DNA of 53,806 nt, from the NCBI GenBank assembly GCA_902517275.1, contig CABYBQ010000006.1, positions 1-53,806 of the forward strand, in the 5' to 3' direction. The translations under genes were made by a program, and so were the position numbers. The notes below the pieces were generated by a model that was given only the letters and a program-made list of their open reading frames with translations, made no database searches and was not told the DNA's origin. The stretch is from an uncultured SAR116 cluster alpha proteobacterium. Lineage in GTDB: Bacteria > Pseudomonadota > Alphaproteobacteria > Puniceispirillales > Marisalimonadaceae. Below, one piece after another: positions 8,716-17,632 of this stretch (its first letter is position 1; every line of letters begins with the position of its first letter).

Positions 8716-9720
8716 TCATTTAGATCTTTCAATGCTCTCATCTGCCAAACCAAATAAATATTCTTTAAACTTTGTATTTGGCAATTCAAAAAGCGCTTGT
8801 TGAGCTATTGATATAAATTCTTGTGCTCTATTTTTGCACTCGTCAAATACATTATATTTGTTTAGGATAGTTAATGCTTCGCTAAAATCAGAAGATTCTT
8901 GTTTTAGTTCTTTAATTGTTTTAATCCAAAACTTTCTTTCTGATGAGTCACTTTTTTTCCAAGCTAAAATTACAGGCAGAGTTGTTTTACCTAATTTAAA
9001 ATCATCACCTAAATTTTTACCCATTTTATTTGAATTATTATTAAAATCCATGAGATCATCAACGATTTGAAAAGCCAAGCCTAAGTTATATCCATAGTTA
9101 TAAGCTGCTTTTTGTTGTTTAACATTTCCACTAGCAACTATTACACCGCTTTCACAAGACGCTCCAAACAACTCAGCTGTTTTCTTTCCTATAACTTCAA
9201 AATATTTTTCAATACTGGTATCTGGTTTATTTGAAATTTGCATTTGCTGAAACTCACCTTGAGTAATTTTACAGGATGCTGTCGCTAAACTTGACAACGC
9301 TTCAATTGATCCTGTTTCAACCATTAACTCAAATGATTGAGCAAATAAAAAATCTCCAGCTAGAACGCTAAATTCATTCCCCCAAATCATATTAGCAGTT
9401 TTTTTTCCTCTTCTTAAATTTGATTCATCCACAACGTCATCATGAAGTAATGTGGCAGTATGAATAAATTCAACAGCAGCAGCTAATATTTTTGGATTTT
9501 TAGAATAATCGTTAAATTGTGCTGCCATAGCTAATGTAAGAAGAGGACGAAGTCTTTTGCCTGAAGCTTTAATTAGGTGCTGTCCAATATCATTGATTAA
9601 GGGTATAGATTTATCAAGTCTAATTATTATTTCTTTATCTACATCATTTAAGCTTTGTTCAAGAGCTTTATGTAGTTTAAAAACATTATCAGTGGATTTT
9701 TCTTTAATAACTTTATTCAT
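8716..9720 (-). CDS. ispB: Polyprenyl diphosphate synthase (octaprenyl/decaprenyl type)
   Basis: This enzyme is a trans-prenyltransferase that builds the long isoprenoid side chain of ubiquinone. Both Asp-rich motifs are present: LLHDDVVDES (first, binds the allylic substrate) and FQIVDDLMDF (second). GKRLRP, an IPP-binding segment, is near residue 52. The 334-residue length and the small residues before the first motif suit a long-chain enzyme. Chain length (C40 or C50) is not decided by sequence. It is the first gene of a minus-strand run with the HTH regulator and rlmD, divergent from the trmN6-like gene across 85 bases. Confidence 0.93.
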   Translation of the reverse strand: MNKVIKEKSTDNVFKLHKALEQSLNDVDKEIIIRLDKSIPLINDIGQHLIKASGKRLRPLLTLAMAAQFNDYSKNPKILAAAVEFIHTATLLHDDVVDESNLRRGKKTANMIWGNEFSVLAGDFLFAQSFELMVETGSIEALSSLATASCKITQGEFQQMQISNKPDTSIEKYFEVIGKKTAELFGASCESGVIVASGNVKQQKAAYNYGYNLGLAFQIVDDLMDFNNNSNKMGKNLGDDFKLGKTTLPVILAWKKSDSSERKFWIKTIKELKQESSDFSEALTILNKYNVFDECKNRAQEFISIAQQALFELPNTKFKEYLFGLADESIERSK

Positions 9721-9805
9721 CTATATTTTCCAAACTGTAATTTTATATTATAATTCGTTAATAAAATATATTAAATCTTTATATAACTTTATTTTAAGAG
9801 ATATT

Positions 9806-10552
9806 ATGTATTCTATGGATAGAACCGTTGATAATATATTAAAGGGAAAAATTTCAATCATTCAGTTGAAACATGGTTTCAGATATGGATTTGATGCAGT
9901 TTTTTTAGCAGCTTTCGTAAATGGGTTTTTGCAAAAATATAAAAAAAAAGATGTTTCATTGGCTGATATTGGTTCTGGTGTAGGCACTATAAGTTTAATA
10001 ATTGCTTACAAAAACGAAAAAATTAAACTTACTGCAATAGAAAACAATAATCAGTATCTTGAATTGGCTAAAGAAAATATTTTAAATAATAATTTGAAAA
10101 AACAGATTAAACTTTTGAATAATGATATTTTTAAAATTAACAAATCTCTTGTCAACACTTTTGATGTTGTTGTATCTAATCCGCCATTTTATAAAGAATA
10201 TAAAAATAGATCTAAAAACAAACTAGAAAATTATGCTAAAGTGATAAAAAATCTAGAGCAATGGATAAATAGCTCAGTTAAATTACTGAATAGTAAAGGT
10301 ATAATTTTCTTAATTATAAAAAGTGAAATTTTAGATTTAGTATTGTATCATTTAAGAGAGAAAACTGGCTCATTTAAAATTTTTCCATTTTGGCCAAATT
10401 ATAAAAAGTCATCTAAAAGAATCATTCTAGTTGCAAGAAAGGGTGGTGCAAGTTCAACAGAATTAATGTCAGGATTAAAATTATATAACAAAAATGGTTT
10501 GATGACAAAAAAAGCAAAGATGATAAGTGAGGTAGGAATTTTTAATTATTAG
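9806..10552 (+). CDS. tRNA1(Val) adenine-37 N6-methyltransferase-like protein (YfiC/TrmN6)
   Basis: This is a class I SAM-dependent methyltransferase of about 248 residues. It opens with a family-typical segment (LKHGFRYGFDAVFLAAF), then the SAM-binding motif LADIGSGVGTISL and the NPPF catalytic motif of N6-adenine methyltransferases near residue 125. The closest characterised relative is YfiC/TrmN6, which modifies A37 of tRNA1(Val). The frame is open upstream to 9557, but that part runs antisense through ispB. ATG 9806, with AAGAG five bases upstream, is the sensible start. The family also includes protein methyltransferases, so the substrate is inferred. Confidence 0.82.
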   Translation: MYSMDRTVDNILKGKISIIQLKHGFRYGFDAVFLAAFVNGFLQKYKKKDVSLADIGSGVGTISLIIAYKNEKIKLTAIENNNQYLELAKENILNNNLKKQIKLLNNDIFKINKSLVNTFDVVVSNPPFYKEYKNRSKNKLENYAKVIKNLEQWINSSVKLLNSKGIIFLIIKSEILDLVLYHLREKTGSFKIFPFWPNYKKSSKRIILVARKGGASSTELMSGLKLYNKNGLMTKKAKMISEVGIFNY

Positions 10553-10558
10553 TAAACA

Positions 10559-10582
10559 ATTTATTTAAGAAATTAAATAAAT
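10559..10582. repeat. Perfect inverted repeat with GAAA loop
   Basis: A 10-bp perfect palindromic stem made only of A-T pairs (10559-10568 with 10573-10582) closes a GAAA loop. It lies 7 bases after the stop of the trmN6-like gene. No T-run follows on either strand, so it is not a classical intrinsic terminator. It may be an mRNA 3'-end stabiliser, a protein-binding site, or chance in AT-rich DNA. Confidence 0.5.
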
Positions 10583-10644
10583 GTTGTACTTTAAGATTTT
10601 GTCACTAATTAATTAAATAATAAATTAACAGATAGAGGTACTCC

Positions 10645-11454
10645 ATGGGTCTCCTTTCTATTTTTAGAAAGTCTCAAAATGTTTCGGTAATCCCACTTAA
10701 TGGAATTATTGCACCTAATATGGGTAGAAGAAAAGGATTGAATTTACATGAAATCGACAAAAATATTGAAGATGCCTTTTCAGCAAAAAATTTAAAAGCA
10801 GTTGCATTGCAGATAAATTCTCCTGGTGGATCTCCTGTCCAATCCGAAATGATATCCAAACGCATTAGAAGTTTATCAGAGAAAAAAAATATTCCAGTCA
10901 TAGCCTTTGTTGAAGATGTGGCTGCATCAGGTGGTTATTGGTTAGCATGTTCAGCAGACGAAATTTTTGCAAGCAAAGCTTCAATAATTGGTTCAATAGG
11001 TGTTGTATCTTCTGGATTTGGTTTTGACAAAGCAATTCAAAAACTTGGAATAGAGCGTCGCCTTTACACTTCAGGCGATAATAAAGCGATTTTAGATCCA
11101 TTTTTACCTGAAAATAAAGACGATGTTAAAAGATTAAAAGGAATCCAAAAAGAATTGCATAATCAGTTTATTTCATTTGTTAAGTCAAGACGAGGTAGTA
11201 AAATTACAAATGAAAATAAAGAAATTTTTACTGGTGCTTTTTGGTCAGGCGAAAAAAGTTTAGAACTTGGATTAATAGATTCTTTTGGTGAAATGAAAGC
11301 AGTTTTAAAAGATAGGTTCGGAGAAAATTTAAAAATAAAAGAGTTTGCACCAAAGAAAAAGCTTTTTGGTTTTGGAAGTTTATTGTCTGGAGCTCTAGAT
11401 ATGTTGATTAACAAAGTTGAAGAAAGAAGTGCTTTTAATAAGTTTGGATTGTAA
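10645..11454 (+). CDS. S49-family serine peptidase (SppA/SohB-like)
   Basis: S49 peptidases use a Ser-Lys dyad to degrade signal peptides and membrane-protein fragments. The likely nucleophile is Ser95 in VAASGGYWLA and the likely general base Lys147 in GDNKAILDPF. INSPGGSP provides the typical oxyanion loop. The protein is short at 269 residues, with a single catalytic repeat and no convincing transmembrane helix, so it may act at the inner face of the membrane. GAGG precedes the ATG. The next gene starts 1 base after its stop, and glyQS follows, an arrangement I recall from other alphaproteobacteria. Confidence 0.88.
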   Translation: MGLLSIFRKSQNVSVIPLNGIIAPNMGRRKGLNLHEIDKNIEDAFSAKNLKAVALQINSPGGSPVQSEMISKRIRSLSEKKNIPVIAFVEDVAASGGYWLACSADEIFASKASIIGSIGVVSSGFGFDKAIQKLGIERRLYTSGDNKAILDPFLPENKDDVKRLKGIQKELHNQFISFVKSRRGSKITNENKEIFTGAFWSGEKSLELGLIDSFGEMKAVLKDRFGENLKIKEFAPKKKLFGFGSLLSGALDMLINKVEERSAFNKFGL

Positions 11455-11455
11455 A

Positions 11456-11674
11456 ATGATGCTTTCTGTAGGTAAAATTTTTTGGCTATTAATTATTCTT
11501 GTTTCAGTATGGTACATTTTTAAAATAATAGAAAAAAGAAAACTTAACTTTAGAAACAAAAATGAAAATAAATCTGATACCAATAAAAAAGGCATTGACG
11601 CATTTAAATGTGATAAATGTGGTTTATGGAGCACTGGTGACCGCTGCAACAACAAAGAATGTTCAAAAATTTAA
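11456..11674 (+). CDS. Small membrane protein with a C-terminal zinc-ribbon-like motif
   Basis: I cannot name this 72-residue protein. Residues 5-25 form one hydrophobic helix (GKIFWLLIILVSVWYIFKII), then a Lys/Asn-rich stretch. The C-terminus has four cysteines spaced as CxxC then CxxxxC (FKCDKCGL, RCNNKEC), a plausible zinc knuckle. The frame continues upstream inside the S49 gene, but ATG 11456, one base after that stop, is the natural start. Position between the peptidase and glyQ suggests co-transcription with the peptidase. The cysteine pairs suggest selection for metal binding, so I believe it is a real gene. Confidence 0.7.
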   Translation: MMLSVGKIFWLLIILVSVWYIFKIIEKRKLNFRNKNENKSDTNKKGIDAFKCDKCGLWSTGDRCNNKECSKI

Positions 11675-11747
11675 TTTTGATATCATCTAAATTATTTAGT
11701 ATTCAAATATAGAATAAAATTATTATAATTAGGTCAAAAGCTTTTCA

Positions 11748-12635
11748 ATGGATAAAAATAAATCATTTCAAAATATTATTATGAAGTTGCAGTATTATTG
11801 GATGGATCAAGGCTGTGTTTTAATACAACCTTATGACACTGAAGTTGGTGCAGGTACGTTTCATCCTGCTACAGTTTTGAGAGTTTTGGGTCCAGATCCT
11901 ATTTGGAAAGCAGCTTATATTCAACCATGTCGCAGACCAACTGATGGAAGGTATGGAGAAAATCCTAATAGGCTTCAACATTATTATCAATTTCAAGTTA
12001 TTATTCAACCTTCTCCAGACAATATACAAAACCTTTACTTGGAAAGTTTAAATGCTGTTGGTTTAAATTCCAAAAATCATGATATCAGATTTGTTGAAGA
12101 TGACTGGGAAAGCCCAACATTAGGAGCTTCAGGGTTGGGTTGGGAAATTTGGTGCGATGGTATGGAAATAAGTCAATTTACATATTTTCAACAAGTTGGA
12201 GGAATAGAAGTAAAACCCGTTGCTAGTGAAATTACATATGGTTTAGAAAGATTAGCAATGTTTATTCAAAAAGTTGAAAATATCTATCATTTAGACTGGG
12301 ATGGATTAGATAAAGACAAAGGTGGAAAAACTTATGGAGATATTTTTTTACAACAAGAAAAAGAATTTTCAATTTATAATTTTGAAAAGTCAAATTCATC
12401 TGTTTTAATTCAACATTTCAATGATGCTGAAAAAGAATGTTCATTTTTACTAGAAGATAAAATTAACCCTTTACCTCTTCCTGCCTATGACCAGTGTATT
12501 AAAGCAAGCCATATTTTTAATTTATTGGACGCAAGAGGTGTTATCTCTGTTTCAGAAAGACAAGCTTATATTTTAAGGGTAAGAAACATGTCAAGATCAT
12601 GTTGTTTAGCTTGGATGGATAAATCAAATGTCTAA
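11748..12635 (+). CDS. glyQ: Glycyl-tRNA synthetase alpha subunit
   Basis: GlyQ is the class II catalytic subunit of the bacterial heterotetrameric glycyl-tRNA synthetase, charging tRNA-Gly with glycine in the cytoplasm. The N-terminus ([17 protein letters not shown]) and GAGTFHPAT are diagnostic, as are the later [17 protein letters not shown] and [11 protein letters not shown]. At 295 residues it is full length. The last 8 bases overlap the start of glyS, which suggests coupled translation and balanced subunit amounts. Confidence 0.97.
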   Translation: MDKNKSFQNIIMKLQYYWMDQGCVLIQPYDTEVGAGTFHPATVLRVLGPDPIWKAAYIQPCRRPTDGRYGENPNRLQHYYQFQVIIQPSPDNIQNLYLESLNAVGLNSKNHDIRFVEDDWESPTLGASGLGWEIWCDGMEISQFTYFQQVGGIEVKPVASEITYGLERLAMFIQKVENIYHLDWDGLDKDKGGKTYGDIFLQQEKEFSIYNFEKSNSSVLIQHFNDAEKECSFLLEDKINPLPLPAYDQCIKASHIFNLLDARGVISVSERQAYILRVRNMSRSCCLAWMDKSNV

Positions 12636-14721
12636 GAATAAAGGTGAAAAAGGTAGCCTGCTCTTAGAACTTTTCTCTGAAGAAATACCAGCTAGAATGC
12701 AAACTGGTTCAGAAAAACAGTTAACAAGTCTATTTGAAAAGTCATTTATAAATAGGGATATAGGTTATGGACCAATTTCAACCTTTTGCAGTCCAAGACA
12801 TTTATCAGTGATTATAAAAAATATAGATTTGAAACAAAAAAACCAAATAATTGAAAAAAGAGGCCCTAGACTTGGATCAAACGAAAAGGCTATTAATGGT
12901 TTCTTAAAATCAAATAATATTCAAGAAAATGATATTGTTATTAAAGATACAAAAAATGGAAAATTTTATTTTTATCTTAACCAAACTAATGGAATAAATA
13001 CTTCTGAAGTTTTGCCAGAGATTATTAACGAAATTATAAATAATTTCGTTTGGCCTAAAAGTCAAAGATGGGCTTATTCTGAATTGAGATGGGCTAGACC
13101 ACTTAGAAATATTTTGTTGTTATTTAATAATCAACCAATAGAAGGAAAGGTTGCAATAAATGAAAACAATTTTTTAAATTTTTCTACTTATACTTTTGGA
13201 CATAGAAATGAAAATAAAAAAATAGAGGTGAAAAGTATAGATGAATACGAAGAATTATTAGAAAATAATTATATTATATTAGATAGAAAAAAAAGAAAAA
13301 ACAAAATAATAAACGACACAAAATTATTATTAAAAGACAAAGATATAAAATTATTAGATGATGACTATTTATTAGACGAAGTTTTAGGATTAGTAGAATT
13401 TCCTAATGTCTTAATTGGAACTATCGATAAACAATTTATGAACTTGCCTAAAGAAGTCTTAACTACTGCAATGAAAGTTCATCAAAAATATTTTTCAATT
13501 ATTGATGATAAAAATAATTTAGTGCCTAAATTTTTATTTGTTTCAAATACGACCCCAAAAAAAGAAAGAGATATAAGTGTAATTGAGGGTAATGAAAGGG
13601 TATTAAAAGCTAGATTGTCTGACGCTGATTTTTTCTGGAAGACAGATATTGCTACTAAAATTGAAAGTTTCAATGAGAAATTAAAAAAAGTTTTATTTTA
13701 CGAAGGATTAGGTTCTTTACATGATAAAACAATTAGATTATCAAAAGTTTCTAAATATTTTTCTAGTTTTTTTAAAGTAGACGTTTCTTTAGCTAGAGAA
13801 GCTTGTATTTTGTCAAAATTTGATCTGGTCTCAGAAATGGTAGGAGAGTTCCCAGAGTTACAAGGAATTATGGGAGGACATTACACTAAATTAAATGGAA
13901 AACCAAATGAGATTTCAAACGCAATCTTTGATCAATATAAACCAAAGGGTATTTCAAATGATATGCCTAAAACTAAACTTGGTTGCATGCTTTCTATGGT
14001 TGATAACATTGATAATTTAACAGGTTTTTTCATAATAAATAAAAAGCCGAGTGGCTCAAAAGATCCATTTGCTCTTAGAAGAGCAGGTTATTCTATAGTT
14101 CAAATTTTAATGAAATTAAAATTAAATATTTCAATAAATGATCTTTTTACTGAAGCACTCAAGTCTTATGAAAACTCATCAAAAATGATTAAATTAGATT
14201 TGATTGATTTTATAATCGATAAAGTAAAATTTATTTTAAAAAAACAAAATTTCAGACATGATATCATTGAGTCAGTTATCAGTTTAGAAGAGTCTAAAAA
14301 TTATTTTTTTCCGATTCTGTATGAAAGAGTTAACTGCCTTAACGATATTAAAGATACTAATGAATTCAAAACATTTTTAGTCAATTTCAAAAGATTAAAC
14401 AATATAATCAAATCTAATATACTCTTAGATATATCGAACGTCAAACTTAACACTCATCTTTTTGAGAGTTCTGAAGAACAAGAAATTTATGATAAGTCTA
14501 AGTGTTTAGATTTTAATTTAAAAAAATATTTAACAGATATAGAACATCAAGGAATTCTCTTGAAAGAAGTTATCAGTTTAAATTATGTAATACATTCATT
14601 TTTTGAAAAAATAATTGTAAATCATGAAGACAATAAAATAAAAGTTAACCGTATTAAACTTTTAACTGAATTAGCAGAAAGACTATTAAAATTTAGTAAT
14701 TTTCATTATATAGATAATTAG
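12628..14721 (+). CDS. glyS: Glycyl-tRNA synthetase beta subunit
   Basis: GlyS binds tRNA-Gly and completes the alpha2-beta2 enzyme. The 697 residues start with the family-typical [15 protein letters not shown] and contain the conserved [16 protein letters not shown] and [14 protein letters not shown] segments. The alpha-helical tRNA-binding C-terminal part is diverged but complete. It is translated in overlap with glyQ. The TAG stop shares the four bases TTAG with the stop of convergent rpmE, leaving no room for a terminator between them. Confidence 0.97.
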   Translation: MSKNKGEKGSLLLELFSEEIPARMQTGSEKQLTSLFEKSFINRDIGYGPISTFCSPRHLSVIIKNIDLKQKNQIIEKRGPRLGSNEKAINGFLKSNNIQENDIVIKDTKNGKFYFYLNQTNGINTSEVLPEIINEIINNFVWPKSQRWAYSELRWARPLRNILLLFNNQPIEGKVAINENNFLNFSTYTFGHRNENKKIEVKSIDEYEELLENNYIILDRKKRKNKIINDTKLLLKDKDIKLLDDDYLLDEVLGLVEFPNVLIGTIDKQFMNLPKEVLTTAMKVHQKYFSIIDDKNNLVPKFLFVSNTTPKKERDISVIEGNERVLKARLSDADFFWKTDIATKIESFNEKLKKVLFYEGLGSLHDKTIRLSKVSKYFSSFFKVDVSLAREACILSKFDLVSEMVGEFPELQGIMGGHYTKLNGKPNEISNAIFDQYKPKGISNDMPKTKLGCMLSMVDNIDNLTGFFIINKKPSGSKDPFALRRAGYSIVQILMKLKLNISINDLFTEALKSYENSSKMIKLDLIDFIIDKVKFILKKQNFRHDIIESVISLEESKNYFFPILYERVNCLNDIKDTNEFKTFLVNFKRLNNIIKSNILLDISNVKLNTHLFESSEEQEIYDKSKCLDFNLKKYLTDIEHQGILLKEVISLNYVIHSFFEKIIVNHEDNKIKVNRIKLLTELAERLLKFSNFHYIDN

Positions 14722-14945
14722 TCGGTTTTAACCCCGAGGCCTGAAAATCGTTTATTAAAACGAGCAACTTGACCACCGGAATCTAATATTCTGTGCTGGC
14801 CTGTCCAAGCAGGATGAGATTTTGGATCTATATCGAGTTTAAGGGTGTCTCCTGCTTTTCCCATAGTTGATTTAGACTTATATTCAGTTCCATCAGTCAT
14901 AATAATGGTGATTTCGTGATAATCAGGGTGAATATCTTTTTTCAT
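14718..14945 (-). CDS. rpmE: 50S ribosomal protein L31, cysteine-free form
   Basis: L31 is a small protein that bridges the large and small ribosomal subunits. The 75 residues start with [12 protein letters not shown] and include the typical SHPAWTG and RFNKRF segments. There are no cysteines, so this is the zinc-independent (C-) form. Having only this form would avoid a zinc requirement, but other copies elsewhere cannot be excluded. It is the last gene of the minus-strand run from the aldolase at 19966, separated from its upstream neighbour by 69 bases, and overlaps the end of glyS. Confidence 0.95.
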   Translation of the reverse strand: MKKDIHPDYHEITIIMTDGTEYKSKSTMGKAGDTLKLDIDPKSHPAWTGQHRILDSGGQVARFNKRFSGLGVKTD

Positions 14946-15014
14946 ATTAAACTCTTAAACGATTTAATTTATGATTGTTTACAATTAAATTTTAATAATT
15001 ACAAGTTATTTGAA

Positions 15015-15311
15015 TTATTTTATAATTCTAAGCCGTTGAAGAAATTTTTTCTCAAATTTCCAGAAATAATCAAATTCCCCAAAAAGTGAGGCTATTAAAA
15101 TTAATATTAATTGATAAATGGGAATAATTAAAATTATTCTTACAAAAATATATAGAGGATAGAACGTAATTAATTTATCTAAACCTAGTACAATTAAAAT
15201 TGGAGAGGATATAAATAAAGAACCTGATCCACTTAAGGCAAATATAATAAAAATTATAAATAAATGCCGTATTGAATTTGCTTTAAATTTATTTACTAGT
15301 TTTGCTATCAT
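15015..15311 (-). CDS. Small membrane protein (possibly DUF6787-like)
   Basis: This is a 98-residue protein with two clear hydrophobic segments, roughly residues 18-40 and 53-80, and a basic C-terminus. The pattern around FALSGSGSLFI, an internal tyrosine/glutamine pair and LFGEFDYFWKFEKKFL reminds me of the DUF6787 family, but I am not certain. The function is unknown. It starts 8 bases downstream of the OmpA/MotB-like gene, so it is probably translated from the same mRNA and may belong to that envelope complex. Confidence 0.65.
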   Translation of the reverse strand: MIAKLVNKFKANSIRHLFIIFIIFALSGSGSLFISSPILIVLGLDKLITFYPLYIFVRIILIIPIYQLILILIASLFGEFDYFWKFEKKFLQRLRIIK

Positions 15312-15319
15312 TTATTCTC

Positions 15320-16465
15320 TTATTGATTAGTTTTTGTACTCTGTGTTATTTTCATTTCAATCCTTCTGTTTCTTGCTCTTGCAACATTTGTATTTTTTTT
15401 ATCAATTGGCTGAAAACTTCCATAGCCTGAGGCAGACAACCTATCAGGTTTAATACCTTGCTTTATTAAAAATCTTAGGACAGATAAAGCTCTTTTTGTC
15501 GACAACTCCCAATTATCTAGGTAATTCTGCCCTTTCTTAACTGGTAAATTATCTGTGTGTCCATCGATTTGCAGTATCCAATCAATATCAGTAGGTAATG
15601 ATTTTTCTATATCCATTAAAGTTATTGCAAGCTTAGCCATTTCTTCTTGTCCTTTAATGCCTAATTCTTCTGAACCAACTTTAAAGAGAACTTCTGATTG
15701 AAAAACAAATCTATCCCCTACTATTCTTATCTCTTTACGCCCCTTGATAAGTTCTCTTACTCTACCAAAAAAATCTGATTTGAATTTCTGAAGTTCTTCC
15801 ACTCTTCTAGCAAGAGCAGAATTCATTTCTTTTCCTATGTTAATTGTTTTAACTTTTTCTTTTTTATCTTTTGCCTTGTAGGCTGATAAAAGAGTTTGTA
15901 ATTGAGACAATCTATTTCGTAATTTAAGAGACGCAGATATTAATTCATTTATTTCTTTTTTGTTTGCAGTAATAGTTTCATTCTTTTCATTTATATCTGT
16001 ATCTTTTTTATTTATTCTTTTCTCCAACTCTGAAAGATTATTTTTTAAAAGAACTGAATCTTGTATCTTTATTTTTAGTTTTTCTTTTAAGTCTTCAATT
16101 TTACTCTGATTTAGGCTTAGAACGTTTCTTTGACCAGCTAGCTCTTCTCTAAATTGAGTCACAAGTTCTTTTTCGTCTTTTAAATTTTTTTTAACTTCCA
16201 CTATCTTAGTTTCTAACAAAGATAGTTGTGTTGTTAATTCTGTTGTTGTTTGCCTCTCTAGAGAAAGTATTTCACTTAACTCTACTAAATTGTTCCTTAA
16301 CTCAATTAGGGCTTCATCTTGACCAGTCATTTTTTGTGAAAGAAAAAATTGTGATAAAACAAATATCATTAAGACAAAAATAATTACCATCAATAAACTA
16401 GCCAACGCGTCTACAAATCCTGGCCATGTATAATCTACTTGTCTTCTTCTAACTTTATTTAACAT
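15320..16465 (-). CDS. OmpA/MotB-like peptidoglycan-binding protein, partner of the MotA/ExbB-like protein
   Basis: The protein has 381 residues. One N-terminal transmembrane helix (about 18-42) is preceded by PGFVDALAS, whose Asp may correspond to the proton-carrying Asp of MotB. A long coiled coil follows (about 50-190). The C-terminus is an OmpA-like peptidoglycan-binding domain (IDGHTDNLPV, then LSTKRALSVLRFLI and ARNRRIEM). This is MotB architecture, but no flagellar genes are near. It follows the MotA/TolQ/ExbB-like gene by 32 bases, and this non-flagellar pair recurs in alphaproteobacteria. A proton-driven envelope role is likely but unproven. Confidence 0.85.
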   Translation of the reverse strand: MLNKVRRRQVDYTWPGFVDALASLLMVIIFVLMIFVLSQFFLSQKMTGQDEALIELRNNLVELSEILSLERQTTTELTTQLSLLETKIVEVKKNLKDEKELVTQFREELAGQRNVLSLNQSKIEDLKEKLKIKIQDSVLLKNNLSELEKRINKKDTDINEKNETITANKKEINELISASLKLRNRLSQLQTLLSAYKAKDKKEKVKTINIGKEMNSALARRVEELQKFKSDFFGRVRELIKGRKEIRIVGDRFVFQSEVLFKVGSEELGIKGQEEMAKLAITLMDIEKSLPTDIDWILQIDGHTDNLPVKKGQNYLDNWELSTKRALSVLRFLIKQGIKPDRLSASGYGSFQPIDKKNTNVARARNRRIEMKITQSTKTNQ

Positions 16466-16497
16466 TACAAATTAATTCATCAAATCTTAATATATTT

Positions 16498-17550
16498 TCA
16501 TTTATTATTCAGCTTGTTATATGATTTTTCCATTTCTGATAATTGTTTTGAAATGGCTCTTAACTCTAGAGTTAAATTAGATTGAAATTCTGAAATACTA
16601 TTGGTATTTTGTTCACTTAAATTTTTAAGAATTGACGAAATAGTAATTAAATGATCTTTCACACTTCTATCTTCATCAAGTTTTTCAACAAGTCGATTTA
16701 AAACAATTGTTAGTTCGTTTATATTTTCAGTTATCCTTACTCTTTCATTCTCATTTTGGTTAGCACGTTTGGATACAATTGCTAAATTTTCAACAGCCGC
16801 CTCACTTAAACCGGTACTTCCTCCTTCACTTGCAGTGAAAATAGCCATTTGAGACAACCAATCTTCTAGTTCATTAAAGAAACGATTACTTGCCTGGCCA
16901 ACTTGAAGATCTAAAAATCCCAAAATAAGTGAGCCAGCAAGACCAAATAAGGAAGAAGAAAAAGCTGTAGACATTCCATTAAGAGGAGCACTCAGTCCTT
17001 TTTGAATATCCATGAATAAGGAGTTACCATCGTTAGGATTATTACCAATATTAAAATCAATTGTATTTATAACTCCAGAAACAGATGAAATTGTTTGTAG
17101 TAACCCCCAAAATGTTCCTAGTAGACCTAAGAAGACAAGAAGTCCAATCATATATCTCAAAATTTCTCTACTTTCATCTAATCTTGATGAAACACCGTCT
17201 AGAATAGTCCCCAATGAATTTGCAGATAATAAGGGGTTATCTTTCCTGGTTTCAGTAAGAACAGCTGCTACGGGCGCAAGAAGTGTTGGTTTTATTTTAA
17301 GAGCAACATTAGCAGGCATTAAACTATCTTTTCTTTTAATAAATCTGAGCCATTTAGCCTCTTTGCTTAAACGAAAGGTTTGCCGAAATGAAAAGATAGT
17401 ACCTAAAATAAAAGTACTAATAATTACACTATTAAGTGCGGTGTTGCCTTCGTAAGCTTGTTTTAAAGGAACAAATAAAAATGAAATTAAAATAATTACA
17501 ATAACTAACAAAATTAGCATTCTTAAAGCATATTTATTTGGATCTGTCAT
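16498..17550 (-). CDS. MotA/TolQ/ExbB-like inner-membrane channel protein
   Basis: The protein is about 350 residues with two N-terminal transmembrane segments, then the MotA/TolQ/ExbB core (LLVFLGLLGTFWGLLQTISS, and SSLFGLAGSLILGFLDLQ). A C-terminal helical extension reaches into the cytoplasm. The frame begins at 17562, but ATG 17550 has GGGGA five bases upstream, while the first ATG has its nearest SD-like bases touching it. It pairs with the OmpA/MotB-like gene downstream. It is separate from TolQ, which is encoded at 25917. Function is inferred from fold and pairing: a proton channel stator. Confidence 0.85.
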   Translation of the reverse strand: MTDPNKYALRMLILLVIVIILISFLFVPLKQAYEGNTALNSVIISTFILGTIFSFRQTFRLSKEAKWLRFIKRKDSLMPANVALKIKPTLLAPVAAVLTETRKDNPLLSANSLGTILDGVSSRLDESREILRYMIGLLVFLGLLGTFWGLLQTISSVSGVINTIDFNIGNNPNDGNSLFMDIQKGLSAPLNGMSTAFSSSLFGLAGSLILGFLDLQVGQASNRFFNELEDWLSQMAIFTASEGGSTGLSEAAVENLAIVSKRANQNENERVRITENINELTIVLNRLVEKLDEDRSVKDHLITISSILKNLSEQNTNSISEFQSNLTLELRAISKQLSEMEKSYNKLNNK

Positions 17551-17632
17551 TTTTATCCCCATCTCTTAATAACAAAATCATTAAAACATGACTTTTGTAT
17601 GACACAAAATTATTAATTTCATTTGCTTAAAT

